Source of the DNA: Simmondsia chinensis
Lineage: Eukaryota; Streptophyta; Magnoliopsida; Caryophyllales; Simmondsiaceae
Direction of reading: 5' to 3'
Assembly (NCBI GenBank): GCA_018398585.1
Contig: JAGTTD010000010.1
Span: 24,251,739 to 24,315,738, forward strand
DNA length: 64,000 nt
Within the stretch, counting starts at the first letter, position 1, and each line of letters starts with the position of its first letter. The translations under genes and the position numbers were made by a program. A model generated the notes under the pieces. The model had not been told where the DNA came from, made no database searches, and saw only the letters and a program-made list of their open reading frames with translations. Positions 54,043 through 64,000 of this stretch are shown here, in pieces.

Positions 54043-55962
54043 GCCTTTTTTTTCCTTGGATCCTGATCATCTTATGCATTCCTTGTCCGGTCAAGGCTAT
54101 CAAGGAAATCACCATTTCATCCTTAATGAAAATTTCCCGGTCGAAATCCCCATACTCGACATCGGTCCAATCTTCATCGGACTGCCCTTCAATGTCAACT
54201 CCTCTAACCACCATGAGAAATTTAGGATTACATTTATGGCCTATGTCATAATGTTGACGACACTTGAAACAGAGTCTTTGAGGTCTCTTCTCAAAAGCAG
54301 TCTCATCAAAGTGACGGTTCACTTTGGGTTCATCTCCCCCTTTGTGATGTTGTTGCGAACTTTCTCCCCGATGCTTAGGCCCCTCATTGGTTGGTAGAAA
54401 TGTAGCCTCAAATAACTTCGCCTTTGCATAAGCTTGAGATAAAGAAGTAGGACCAATTGCCTTCACGAAATTCTTGATTTTAGGCTTTAGTCCACTGATG
54501 AAGCTCGAGACATAAAAGGACTCAGTGGCTTAAAGAGTGACAGTTATCATACTTGCTCTGAGATTCTCAAACCTTGTCATGTACTCCTTCACGGTTGTAA
54601 CTTGAGTCAGCTTGTTGAAGTTATCTACTATATCACTCAAGTCATCATCACCATAACGTTCACAAAACTCAACCATAAACTCAGCCCAAGTCAGTGTGGA
54701 ATTGCTCTTCAATAGACTATAGAGCCAAACTTCATGATCTCCTTCAAGATAAACCATAGCCAACTCCACCTTTTGATCATCTGGAATGGAATAAAAGTGG
54801 AAATATCGCTCACATCTCCTTAACCACGAATGTGGTTGCTTCCCATCAAAATTTTCAAGTTGTACTCTTGGTTGTCTAAAGCCATTTCTTCTATTACCAC
54901 AAAAGACTTCATTGCTTCAATTAGGAACAATTTTAGAGGCATTCTATCCAAGATTATACTGCTGAATAGAATCTGGTGGCTGAACCAAGTGTCCAGCATT
55001 TAAACAAACAGGTTGCATGTGTGTTGGCTCGTGTGATGGATCAAATTGTCTTGAATTTTCATGATTGGTTCTGGTCGGGGCTGTAGAACCTGGTGGATGA
55101 TCTGAAACATCAGGTGGATGATCCTTCTGGCCAGATTTCATGCTCACAAATCGAATTTGCTCCTGATCATTTGCTTGTACTTGCGGACTGCCAGATTTTT
55201 CAGCATCTGGAACCTGATTTTGAGGTCTATCATCACCTGATTGAAGATGAATTTGAGGTCCAACATTTACATTAGCAACTTGGGGAACATCTTGTGAATG
55301 ATCACCAGCATTTGGCACTTGTGTTTGAAGCAGTTCCGAGGTTCTCAGTCAATGACTTGCAGGCAACAAACCTCCGCCACTTACACCTATTGTCTGTTTT
55401 TGTACCTGATTTTACAACATAGCAAGACAATTATCCACACGATTCTCAATTCCTTGCAAATGATGAGTCACTCGATCTTCAATCGCTTGTTTGTTGATTT
55501 CAGCAAATCTCATTTAAAACTTTGCAAGTGATGATTCAAATGAGCATCAATCTTTTCATCAAACTCCTTTGCTTGTTCATTCATTCGATCAGCCACTGCC
55601 TCCTCAATCTGTTGCTTTTGCTGATTTAATTAATCAGCCATTTTCTCTTCAAAACACCGCTCATTAAACTTCTGATCTTGTTCTTGCAACATTTTATGCA
55701 AACGGTCTTCCATTCTTTGCTCCCTCTGCAGCTGCTCTTGTTTTTCTCTTTGTTCAATCTCCAACTGATTTTGTTTAGCTCTTTGTTCCCGCTCCAACTG
55801 CTCTTTATTAAGTTGCTTAAGCAAAGCCTTGATCTGTCCATTCAGAACATCAGAAGTCACAAATTGCGGTTCATTCTCTGCATTTCCACTAACAGCATCA
55901 GCATAAGAAGGACTTGCTGCAGCTTTGGCAGTTCCGGATCTTGTTGTCATGCCTCCAGCCAT
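54014..55962 (-). pseudogene. gag: Gag of element 5
   Basis: The ATG at 55962 starts MAGGMTTRSGTAKAAASPSY. Residues ~40-105 are an EQLEREQRAKQ-type coiled coil. A Pro/Gln/Asp-rich stretch (55318-54944) follows, then VELAMVYLEGDHEVWLYSL-like capsid, DIVDNFNKLTQVTTVKEYMT, and the zinc knuckle CFKCRQHYDIGHKC in the ORF 54466-54014. Stops or shifts near 55630, 54940 and 54530. Very similar in layout to element 2 Gag. Confidence 0.89.
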
Positions 55963-56230
55963 AATTCCCTCTTAATCTTCACAATCTGAATTGATAGGAC
56001 TGATTTTACCGAAAAAACTGATCTAATTTCAGCCGAACAAGGATCAATGCAGCTGATTTTCACAAATTGAGCTTCATTGCAAATTTTTTTTTCCCCTCTG
56101 AAATTTCAAGATCGCATTTGAAAATCACAAATCTGAATTTGATCAGCTTGAACTGAACTAAATGCAGTTCTGAATATTTATTTTTTTTTAATTTTATTTT
56201 GATTACGCACTCGATTGGAAGCCATACGAG

Positions 56231-56244
56231 GCTCTGATACCAAT
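56231..56244 (-). promoter_or_regulatory. Primer binding site of element 5, initiator tRNA-Met
   Basis: Minus-strand ATTGGTATCAGAGC directly follows the LTR end GTAACA. It is the unchanged plant form. Confidence 0.93.
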
Positions 56245-56683
56245 TGTTACGTTCGTGATTGAATCATGAATGTAAGCTAAGTAAAATGAGGATAGATTGA
56301 GAGTATGAGATGAGGAAGAAGAGAATTAGGGATGAAAAATAGAGAGAGTTATTCAAACGAGATATTTGTTAATGAATTCATTGAATGCCCCTGAACAATA
56401 CACTCATCAGTTACTTATCGACAATTAAGTAAGCAATACATTGAATCAAGACACATCCCTAATCATCTTATTAGAAGAAATATCTAGAAAACTCTAGAAA
56501 CTAACTAGCATTTAAACCCATTATTTGGCGCCAAAAACAGCAACTAACAGCAAAGATAGCACAGCAGCAACTCACGGATAGCAACAGAACAACGCAGCAG
56601 CACCAACAGATCTCAACAGCAGCCCAAACTGAACCAACCGCAACCCAGCCACCTCAAGCTCATGCCTCGGATTCTCGGGACAT
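56245..56683 (-). repeat. 5' LTR of element 5, terminal 4 nt missing
   Basis: It matches 53182-53649. The outer end reads (plus strand) CTCGGGACAT then GAAGAAC, where the 3' LTR has CTCGGGGCATAACA. The TGTT of the LTR start is therefore lost at the junction. Confidence 0.9.
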
Positions 56684-57360
56684 GAAGAACTGTGTGACCT
56701 TTGGAAATGTGGTCCAAGATGCCACTGAGGCTAGGGAACTAATCTTCCCTGAGAAGGACAGATGGGTGTTAATAAAGATCCCTTCCCTGGTCCTTTCCTA
56801 GTCAATATAATTGAGGCAGCAAAACCTCATAGTACCCATGATAGCGAAACTAATGGCAAGTCTCTATACGGAATAAGTGAAGACAAAGAAAGTCTGGCAG
56901 TAGCCAACGCTTTGTTTGATAGGATACTAGAGAGAGGGGTGCCCAGGTTTCCCAAGTCCTCAATAGATTTAACAAGTGATTGCTGCAAATGGCACATCAA
57001 TGCATAACACTCGATACGCAAATACCCCACCTTTAGCAAATTCTTAAGAAAGCAACTACAAGAAGGAACTAGTACCCTCTAAAGAGAAGAAGAGTTTTCC
57101 ATGGAAATATCTACTGATGACCATTGGCAAATAGTCTTTACTAAAAAGAAAGAGGCATGGAGAAGGCTCATGCGTCTCACTTGTGACCTCTGCAGAGGCT
57201 GTGGTCAAAAGTTGGTGTCTAAAATGAAGAAGTTGAGTCTTTACCTATGGAAAAACCCAGCTTCCTATAATAAGGTTTCACTAATGGGACCGTCTAGAGG
57301 TCTCACTCCCAAAGCCTAAATCATCATTAGGACAGGGCACCCAAAGAGAAATCCAAAACA
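56684..57360 (+). pseudogene. Tat/Ogre-like Gag end and linker, unit B, second part
   Basis: After the right copy of the 47-bp repeat the reading continues VTFGNVVQDATEARELIFPE, typical of Tat Gag after the nucleocapsid. Next come SRTFKKFLKKQL-like coding and MEISTDDHWQIVFTKKKEAW to PSRGLTPKA. It matches the start of unit A coding at 38372-38720. The similarity ends at ~57360 and no protease or RT of unit B follows. Confidence 0.8.
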
Positions 57361-58500
57361 CTTACAAATTATGTACTTAATATCACCAACGCTTTACTCT
57401 AATTGATGAAAAATGTACTCCAAATCACCAACCATGTACTTAAATAGGAAGCAGTACCTTTGTGTGTCAACACACAGAATATGTGCTCGAATTCGCCATC
57501 TATGTTCTCAAACTCACAAATAATGTACTCAAACTCGCCCACGTACTCGAACTCACTGTGACTCAAAATCAAGTGTGTGTTAACGCACATACCATGTGTG
57601 TCGACACATATAGTCCATAAAATGGGTACATGTACACAAAATCACACGTGATACAGGTACTCAAAATCACCATCCATGTGCTCAAATTCACCATCCATGA
57701 CATTTAAAATTGTATTATGATATTATTTGCTAAGTTCGTGAAATATTAATGAATCGTATGATTCTACAAAATTAACATTCTACGTGGGATATTATTGGTC
57801 AGTAGTTGTGTAATCATATAATGGTATGATTTTAAGCTTTGAATCGGGGTTTTTACTCTAAAATAATTAATTAATAGAAATCATCATCCACTTTCATTCG
57901 TCACATCATTTTTAGTTTCTAATGCATCTAATAGATTTATACACTTGTACGTTATGTTAATAATGTATCCAAAATCACCGCCCATGTACTCAAATTCACC
58001 GTTGCTACACATCAATACTCATGTTCTTACTCTTTTACTCAAATTTACCATTCACTTCTCTACTCATGTACTAGAATATCACCACCTTTGTACACAAAAA
58101 TTTCATATAATTATGTTTAGTGTTTTCATAAATGGTATTAGGTTTATAGTATTAGGTATATAAAATTAATTACCATTTTTTATTTTAACCACTAAATTTC
58201 TTTTCGAATCAATAAATTTTTAATTTATTATGTCATTACTGTTATATTTAAATTATTTATAAACATTTAATTATCCTAATAAATTAATATATGAAGTTAT
58301 TTATAAATTTCTTTTCGACCCAATAAATTTATAATTTATTATGTCATTTTAACCACTAAATTTCAAATTTTATTTATTATGTTATATTTAAATTACTTAT
58401 AAACATATAATTACCCTAATTAATTAATATATGACGTTATTAATTAAATATGAAGTTATTAATTAATTAATATATGGATTTATTATTAAATATTGCCTGT
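57361..58500. repeat. AT-rich region with degenerate ~21-bp motif and GTGTGT palindromes
   Basis: Variants of ATGTACTCAAATTCACCATC recur about ten times between 57375 and 57720 and a few times at 57960-58100. Short palindromes of the form GTGTGTCAACACAC occur at about 57461, 57581, 57597 and 58499. From 58100 to 58480 the sequence is very AT-rich with repeats of TTAATTAATATATG. No gene was seen. It may be a subterminal region of a DNA transposon, but no terminal repeats were established. Confidence 0.55.
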
Positions 58501-59330
58501 GTGTTGACACACAGATTGGGAACCCCTTGTGCAAAAAAGCACTTTTCTGTAGGTGCAAAAAAGTGCTTGTATGCACCGTAGAATTTTTTCGCGTTGCATA
58601 CAGCCGTGAATCTAGGCGCACAGCTTTTGCCCCCTCGATAATGGAATATGGCTATCCATGCCTCTTCGCAGGAACAAATGGAGGCGCGACTATACCCCCT
58701 TTCCCCTATTTTTGTCTAATGGAAGCAGCAAATCAGAGTGCAACACGTGGCAATGTGATGTGTGCAGTTGGGCAGGTTTGCTTGTAGAGATACGCAGTCA
58801 TTTTTAATTTTGATTTTAGTTTTGTTTGTTTTAAATAAATAAATGATTTAATTAGGATGAGATTCTAATTACGATTATATGATAATCAATTCCAAATGTG
58901 TTTAGAAGTATCTTTAGTCATTCCAATCTATTTAGGCCTTAAGAAATGTTAATCAAAATAGTTTGATAAATGTACGTATTAAATTTTATTCACATGTTTA
59001 ATATTATTTAAATGAGTTAAATATTATGTGTGATGTGAATAAAGTTAGAAGGCCATTTACGTATACTAGTTTATCAAATATTTGATTTCATTGAGTTGGA
59101 GAATATTTGTTTTTTATAAAAATAATTCTAATGAGATTAGAAAATTCAATATTTGAATTATTTAAAAGAAAAATTCTCATAAAATATATAATTAGATTAG
59201 ATTTGTGTAGCTTGGATGATTAGAGGAACCTAATATGATTAGGATATTATTTAATAATTAAATAAAACTTAAAATATGATTCCATAATGATTATGAGATA
59301 ATCAAACATAAAAGAAAGATCTTCCATTTA
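58501..59330. other. Unassigned noncoding sequence with a hairpin
   Basis: An inverted repeat AAGCACTTTT (58537-58546) and AAAAGTGCTT (58559-58568) is followed by an open stretch of 86 codons (58527-58787) with no recognisable domain. The remainder is AT-rich. No gene is supported. Confidence 0.4.
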
Positions 59331-60240
59331 AAATTTCAAGTAGAAGCGAGGTTCAGGAGTTGAATCCTTACAGCCACCATCATCGGTTTACTAGTATAGT
59401 GGATGGGCGCTACTACCCAAGAAGGACATTTTTTCACGAAATACAGGTTTGGTCTTCTTTAGGATGGATAGAGGTACATGAAAATAGATGCGACTGCACT
59501 GCCGTGGAGTATCTTGTCAATTTGTAACAATATCTAGGCAATGTTGTACACTTGACTAGGGTAGTGTGTTAGTCTCTTATGGAGCATTGCAATATTGTCT
59601 TAGAGGCCAATGGTGAAACAGTGATTTAATCATGTTTAGGAAATATATTAATTGAGAATAGTTTTCACTATATTGATAAATCGTGGTGACCCCACTCCTA
59701 AGGGAGTAATGGATAGATTGGTTAGCTTATCGTTGCACACAAAGAGAATGGTTAGGTGGATTCATGCTTTGTTTGTCTACTAAAACTTAATTGAAAATGT
59801 TCACGAAGCACAAAAGATCAAGTGGGAGCGAGCTTCTGTATTGAATGCTCATGGCCTCTAGGCGCTACTCCCTGAGGAGGGCATTCATTTGCAGAGTACA
59901 AGGTTATACTTCTTAGAGATGGACTAAATGCAAGAAAATGGGTACAACCACGCTACTGTGGAGCACTTCCTGGACTTGTATGGATGTCTAGGTAGTGTTG
60001 TGCACTTGACTAAGGTGTACACTAGCCTCACCGAGGAGTTCTGTTCTATGACCTTAGAGGCGGAGCGAAGTGTGGGGTGAAATATGTTCATTAAAAGCTT
60101 ACAAGAAAACATATTTATTGATAAATGTTATCTCCCTACTGATATCTCAATTCGATCCCACTGACAGGGACTGTTGGGTAGTTTAGTTGGGTCGTCACAG
60201 TATACATGTAAGATTGGAATGTGAATTCAATACTTTGATT
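59331..60240. repeat. Two degenerate copies of a ~450-bp tandem unit
   Basis: The series CGCTACTnCC, GAGGnCATT, TACACTTGACTA/GCACTTGACTA, TAGTGTTG-like and CTTAGAGGC occurs first in 59331-59780 and again in 59818-60240, in the same order about 450 bp apart. Identity looks moderate (perhaps two thirds). No ORF runs through either copy. Origin unknown. Confidence 0.65.
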
Positions 60241-61989
60241 GTTTGCTAAAAGTAAGTAAAATAATCACGTATGTTGTATGACTTGCTCACAATTACGATT
60301 TTATACTGTTTGCTATATTTTGTATTGCAATCAATACTGGCATATGTTACTTGTGTCGGAATTGGTGTCATGGAAAACGTAATTTGTTAGTTTTAAATAT
60401 AAAATAAATAAAATAAATTTATTTATTTTTTGTCTGATTATGTTTTATGACTCAAACATGCTTGTGATTGTTTTAAACAATGTTCCATGAGATGGACTTA
60501 GTCTAATAGGACATGTCGGGTTTGGTTTAAGTAGACAATGAGATTGAGCCACGTATGGCCTTAAATTAAATAAGTGATATGCTATCAATATATATGTTCG
60601 TAGTAGGTGATGAGCTTATCTTATAAGACTATAATATGATACTTTAGATGGCATGTCTTGGTCATATGGATAGGGATTCAAAAGTGTTATATTGGTGTTG
60701 TCTATATAATTGGAACACTGAGCAGGATCACCTGAATTATTTTTTTTTAACTTCTATCAGAAATAACTAATTCTGTAAAATGATAAATTTAAATCTAGAA
60801 AATAGTTTGAACCCATGCATAGATTGTTTGTTGCTCTGATGTGCTAAAAGGATTAGTCAACGTTCCTTGACTTGAATCTTACATGCACTGGGTAATGGCA
60901 TGAAGTGTAAAAAGAACAGTTATTTTACATGGAGTCTATAGTCTCTAATGAGATAAAGATGTCCCTTTAGTTAATTCACAAGCATACGGATACACCTTAG
61001 AATCTTTGCTAAAGTATTCCATATGTTTGACATACGGAATTAATATGGAAATTGTTTCTACATTATTGAATTATTCGTGAAGAGCGAGTCAGGAACTAGG
61101 GCGAGAAATGTGAGAAAAGTAATGGTAGTAGTTAAAGCTACTTTTGCTCGTGGATATCTAATTGAGGGGTTAATTGTCGTATTAAAAGTTATTTGGAAAA
61201 CTCTTGAGCGAATATATTTAACTCAAGAGTGTAATAAAACTAATTTGATGGAATTGAGTTTTGATAAATGGTAATCACTTGTTATCATGATAGGATAATC
61301 AGATTTGACCTATTTCGAGCTAGAGTTAGATTGTTCCTGAGGTCTCTTCGCAAGCCTCAACTTAAACATCATTTGAAAATATTTAAAAATGAATTAATTG
61401 GATGAATTATTTATTCATGGAATAAATAAACTATTATGCTAAATAACTATTTATGCAATGAATTTATACATGTGGGAATTTATACAAAATAAAAGATAAA
61501 AAAAGGAAAAAAGGGCGCACGTGTGGAGTTCCTACAGCAGGTGCAAGGGCCTGCACCTCAAAAAAAAAAAAAGAAGAAGATGAAAAACCTCGTTGACATC
61601 TACGCGGCGGGGGGTGGGGGGTGGTTGTGGTTGTTTATATGTGATCGTATAGCACACTGGGCTTTCTTTTGTTATCTATATACATATACCCTAAAATTAT
61701 TTTAGTGATTTTCTAAATTATTGTTCACCATAAATTTTCTGAAAAATTGTATTTCATCCTAAATTAAATATTTTTGGTAACCCACACTTCCGGTACTATA
61801 GGAGGTTATTGCAAAGAAGACCTTGTGTTGTCGAGAATTTTTCTTCTAATTTTAGATCTTCAAGTCGAAGTTGGGAATCGTGCTTCAGGTATGTCTAAAT
61901 TAAGTATTTGATATTTAATTTTTTCCTTTATTTCGTTTGTTCTACATACTATGTTTATACTTGTTTTATTCGATGTGTTTATTTGCCAT
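60241..61989. other. Unassigned AT-rich noncoding sequence
   Basis: There is no sustained ORF. Notable small features are an inverted repeat AGGTGCA-AGGGCC-TGCACCT at about 61539-61558 followed by a 14-A run, and a G-rich patch at 61604-61630. It could be a decayed noncoding repeat, but no family was recognised. Confidence 0.4.
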
Positions 61990-62427
61990 ATTTCTTAAGT
62001 GACCCACACATAGAATCCCTAGATTGGGTTCAAAAATAACGAAAATAGGGCAAGGAAAGAAAAGAGACACAAGGATTTACGTGGTTCAGTCGAAGCCTAC
62101 GTCCACGGAGGGGGAGCAATGAATTTCACTATGAAAATCAGAGGTATTACAAGAGTGTTTCTCTCTCACTCTCACTCTTCTCTTTACTTGTTTTTCCTCA
62201 CTTCGCTCTGCCTTTACAACAAGGGATCAGGCACTATTTACAGGCCTCCAAAGCAGAACATCCATGGAAGATCAAAAGCCACCGCATTACTACAGCCAGA
62301 TGAAGGGCTGCAATAAATCTCCCCAGATGAAGAGTCTCAGCCATGTGAAGGGTCTTCTCTAGAAAATTCCAAAATATTCTAGACATTAAGGGCTGTTGGA
62401 GAAGCCCAGAAGTCTCCAACCTCAACA
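61990..62427 (-). repeat. 3' LTR of copia 3
   Basis: Minus strand starts TGTTGAGGTTGGAG at 62427 right after the purine tract GTCTCCAAGGGGGAAATT (62428-62445). It contains the plant copia LTR segment GATTTACGTGGTTCAG at 62077 (plus strand). The outer limit near 61990 is uncertain. Confidence 0.75.
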
Positions 62428-62508
62428 AATTTCCCCCTTGGAGACGGATGTGGCTCACAAACAACCTCTGCTCATAGTAGCCCCCATGCTCCCCCTCAAA
62501 CACCATCA

Positions 62509-63230
62509 TCAGGTGTTAAGTCCAACTAAAGTTGCACAGAGCTTCAGTTTATCAAGGGTCATGCCCTTCGTCAGCATATCCGCCGGATTCTCACTCCCAT
62601 TGATTTTCTCCAAACACAGCTCCCCTTCTTCAAGAAAATAACGAATGAAGTGATATCGAATTTGGATGTGTTTGGTCCTGGCATGATAAGCAGCATTCTT
62701 TGCCAGAAAGATTGCACTCTGAGTATCACTGTACAAAGTGCCCTTCTCCAGTTTCTTTCCCAGCTCTGTCAAGAAACTCTGTAACCATACCATCTCCATT
62801 GCTGCTTAAGACATAGTAATGTACTCTGCTTCCGTTGTTGAAAATGCAACAACCTTCTGTAAACTTGAACCCCACAAAATGGCAGTACCACCTAATGTAT
62901 ACACGTAACTGGTAGTACTCTTTCGACTGTCAATGTCACCAGTAAGATCAACCTCCACATAACCTTGCAAACTCTAACCAGCAGATGTAAAGTTAAGACA
63001 AACATCAGTAGTACCCCGAAGGTACCTCAAGATCCATTTCACTGCCTCCCAGTGCTGTCTTCCAGGATTGTTCATGAATCGGCTCACTACTCCCACTGCA
63101 TGGGCAATATCCGGTCGAGTACATACCATAACATACATGAGCGACCCAACAGCTAAGGCATACGGCACCCTACTCATCTTCTCACAATCTTCCTTTGACT
63201 TAGGTGCCTCATCTCGACTAAGTCAAAAAT
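62509..63230 (-). pseudogene. Copia 3 RNase H
   Basis: The minus-strand reading has [35 protein letters not shown], then after a frame change the RNase H core remnants, and in the ORF 62799-62509 YSDTQSAIFLAKN, TKHIQIRYHFIR and NPADMLTKG, the conserved C-terminal end of plant copia polyproteins. Confidence 0.88.
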
Positions 63231-64000
63231 GATTTGCCAAAGGAGTGCTCACGGGTTTAGCTTTTTCCATGTTGAACTGCTTCAGAACTCGTTCAACATA
63301 CTCGGCTTGTGAAAACTTCAAGGTACCAGCGGTTCTGTTTCTTGTAATGCGCATGCCAAGGATTTGCTTTGCGGGTCCCAAATCCTTCGTGGCAAAGTGA
63401 CTCAATAGCTGTCTCTTCAAATTCTCAACTCCTCAATATCGGACCCAGCAATCAGCATATCATCGACGTATAACAACAGATTGATATATGAGGAGTCAAA
63501 GTTCTTGACAACAGTGGTCTGCTTGACATCTTGTATAACCGGCACTACTCATGAAACTATCAAACTTCTTATACCACTGTCTCGGAGCCTGCTTCAGGCC
63601 ATACAAACTTTTCTTCAGTTTACAAACCATATGCTCTTTCCCGAACTCTGCGAATCCCTCTGGTTGGTGCATGTAGATGTTTTCTTCCAAATCACGGTGC
63701 AAGAACGCAGTCTTCACATCTAACTACTCAAGATATAAATTTTCAGGTGCCACCAGCCCCAGAACAAGTCTGATAGTTGTAAGCTTCACCACAGGAGAAA
63801 AGATCTCAGAATAATAAATTCCCCCTTTTTTGCTGAAAATCCTTAACGACGAGCCTGGCCTTGAATCTCTTACTGCCGTCAGGTTCATCTTTCACTCGTA
63901 AACCCACTTGTTGTGCAAAGCCTTCTTTCCTGCTGGTAACTCTGTCAACTCCCAAGTCTAATTGTCGTGTAAGGATCTCATTTCATCTTCCATAGCAAGC
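63223..64000 (-). pseudogene. pol: Copia 3 reverse transcriptase, partial
   Basis: From the window edge the minus strand reads a damaged stretch with KRFKARLVVK, then DVKTAFL-like MKTAFLHRDLEENIYM, SLYGLKQAPRQWYKKF, a frameshift near 63496, YVDD at about 63461-63472, and the ORF 63420-63223 with FATKDLGPAKQILGM and MEKAKPVSTPL. The catalytic block is kept. Confidence 0.9.

Larger units (their letters stand above)
53182..56683 (-). mobile_element. Gag-protease-only chromovirus derivative (element 5), nested in Tat unit B
   Basis: LTRs at 56245-56683 and 53182-53649 enclose primer site, gag and a protease with intact active site, followed within ~20 bp by the pol C-terminal remnant ILEDKNVLKGKGN and the polypurine tract. 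RT, RNase H and integrase are deleted. The 5' LTR has a ~30-bp internal deletion relative to the 3' LTR. Flanked by 47-bp direct repeats. Confidence 0.9.
61990..64000 (-). mobile_element. Ty1/copia element, 3' half (copia 3), runs off the window
   Basis: LTR, purine tract, RNase H and RT lie in order on the minus strand and the RT continues past 64000. It is the least damaged copia coding region in the window, but still has several stops. Confidence 0.88.

Noticed and set aside
58527..58787. Host gene encoding an 86-aa Cys-containing protein
   Set aside because: It overlaps a hairpin repeat, has no recognisable domain, and lies in a repeat-rich noncoding stretch.
61539..61558. Intrinsic terminator (hairpin plus A/T run)
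   Set aside because: Bacterial-type terminators do not apply in plant nuclear DNA; the inverted repeat is probably part of an unrecognised repeat.

Overview
The window looks like plant (angiosperm) repeat-rich heterochromatin, probably pericentromeric or interstitial. No intact host gene was recognised. The evidence is a long satellite array, Ty3/gypsy elements of Athila-like, Tat/Ogre-like and chromovirus type, Ty1/copia elements with plant-type initiator-Met primer sites, tRNA-derived SINEs, and a SINE-like element with a 5S rRNA head. The species cannot be named. Almost every coding region is a retrotransposon ORF broken by stop codons and frameshifts, many of them of the kind expected from decay of methylated C.

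Layout. 1-9027: satellite array of ~80-bp and ~61-bp monomers, each full monomer carrying a hairpin-forming inverted repeat, with visible higher-order duplications of ~1.83 kb and ~1.01 kb. 9026-23138: a minus-strand, gag-only Athila-like element (LTR remnants at 9026-9610 and 21851-23138). It is split by a plus-strand LTR element (12065-21240) whose degenerate ORF starts with an RRM-like domain. That element is itself split by a minus-strand gag-only chromovirus derivative (15884-20200). A tRNA-type SINE with a 17-bp target duplication sits in its 3' LTR. 23139-25884: 5' half of another minus-strand gypsy element. 25885-28985: decayed plus-strand copia element containing an inverted fragment of its own LTR family. 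29165-31312: two Athila-like LTRs head to head in inverted orientation. 31467-34545: minus-strand copia deletion derivative.

35340-57360: two Tat/Ogre-like units (A and B) in the same orientation sharing the LTR at ~50150-51545. Unit A is broken by an Athila-like 3' end plus LTR (35968-38371) and by a nearly complete chromovirus (42242-47991, 5-bp target duplication TATGG). Unit B gag is broken by a gag-protease-only chromovirus derivative (53182-56683). 57361-61990 is AT-rich noncoding DNA with degenerate short and ~450-bp repeats. 61990-64000 is the 3' half of a minus-strand copia element that runs off the window.

The most interesting signals are: (1) two related gag-only/gag-pro-only elements flanked by direct repeats of 154 and 47 bp, instead of the ~5 bp seen at the autonomous relative in the same window; (2) a non-autonomous LTR element whose only product is a long protein with an RRM-like N terminus; (3) a SINE-like element joining a 5S rRNA head to an Au-SINE-like body and a TTG tail; (4) a 16-nt inverted repeat kept just before the polypurine tract of four elements that share few or no ORFs; (5) the hairpin satellite and its higher-order structure. 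All identities and boundaries were read by eye and no alignment or database search was run.
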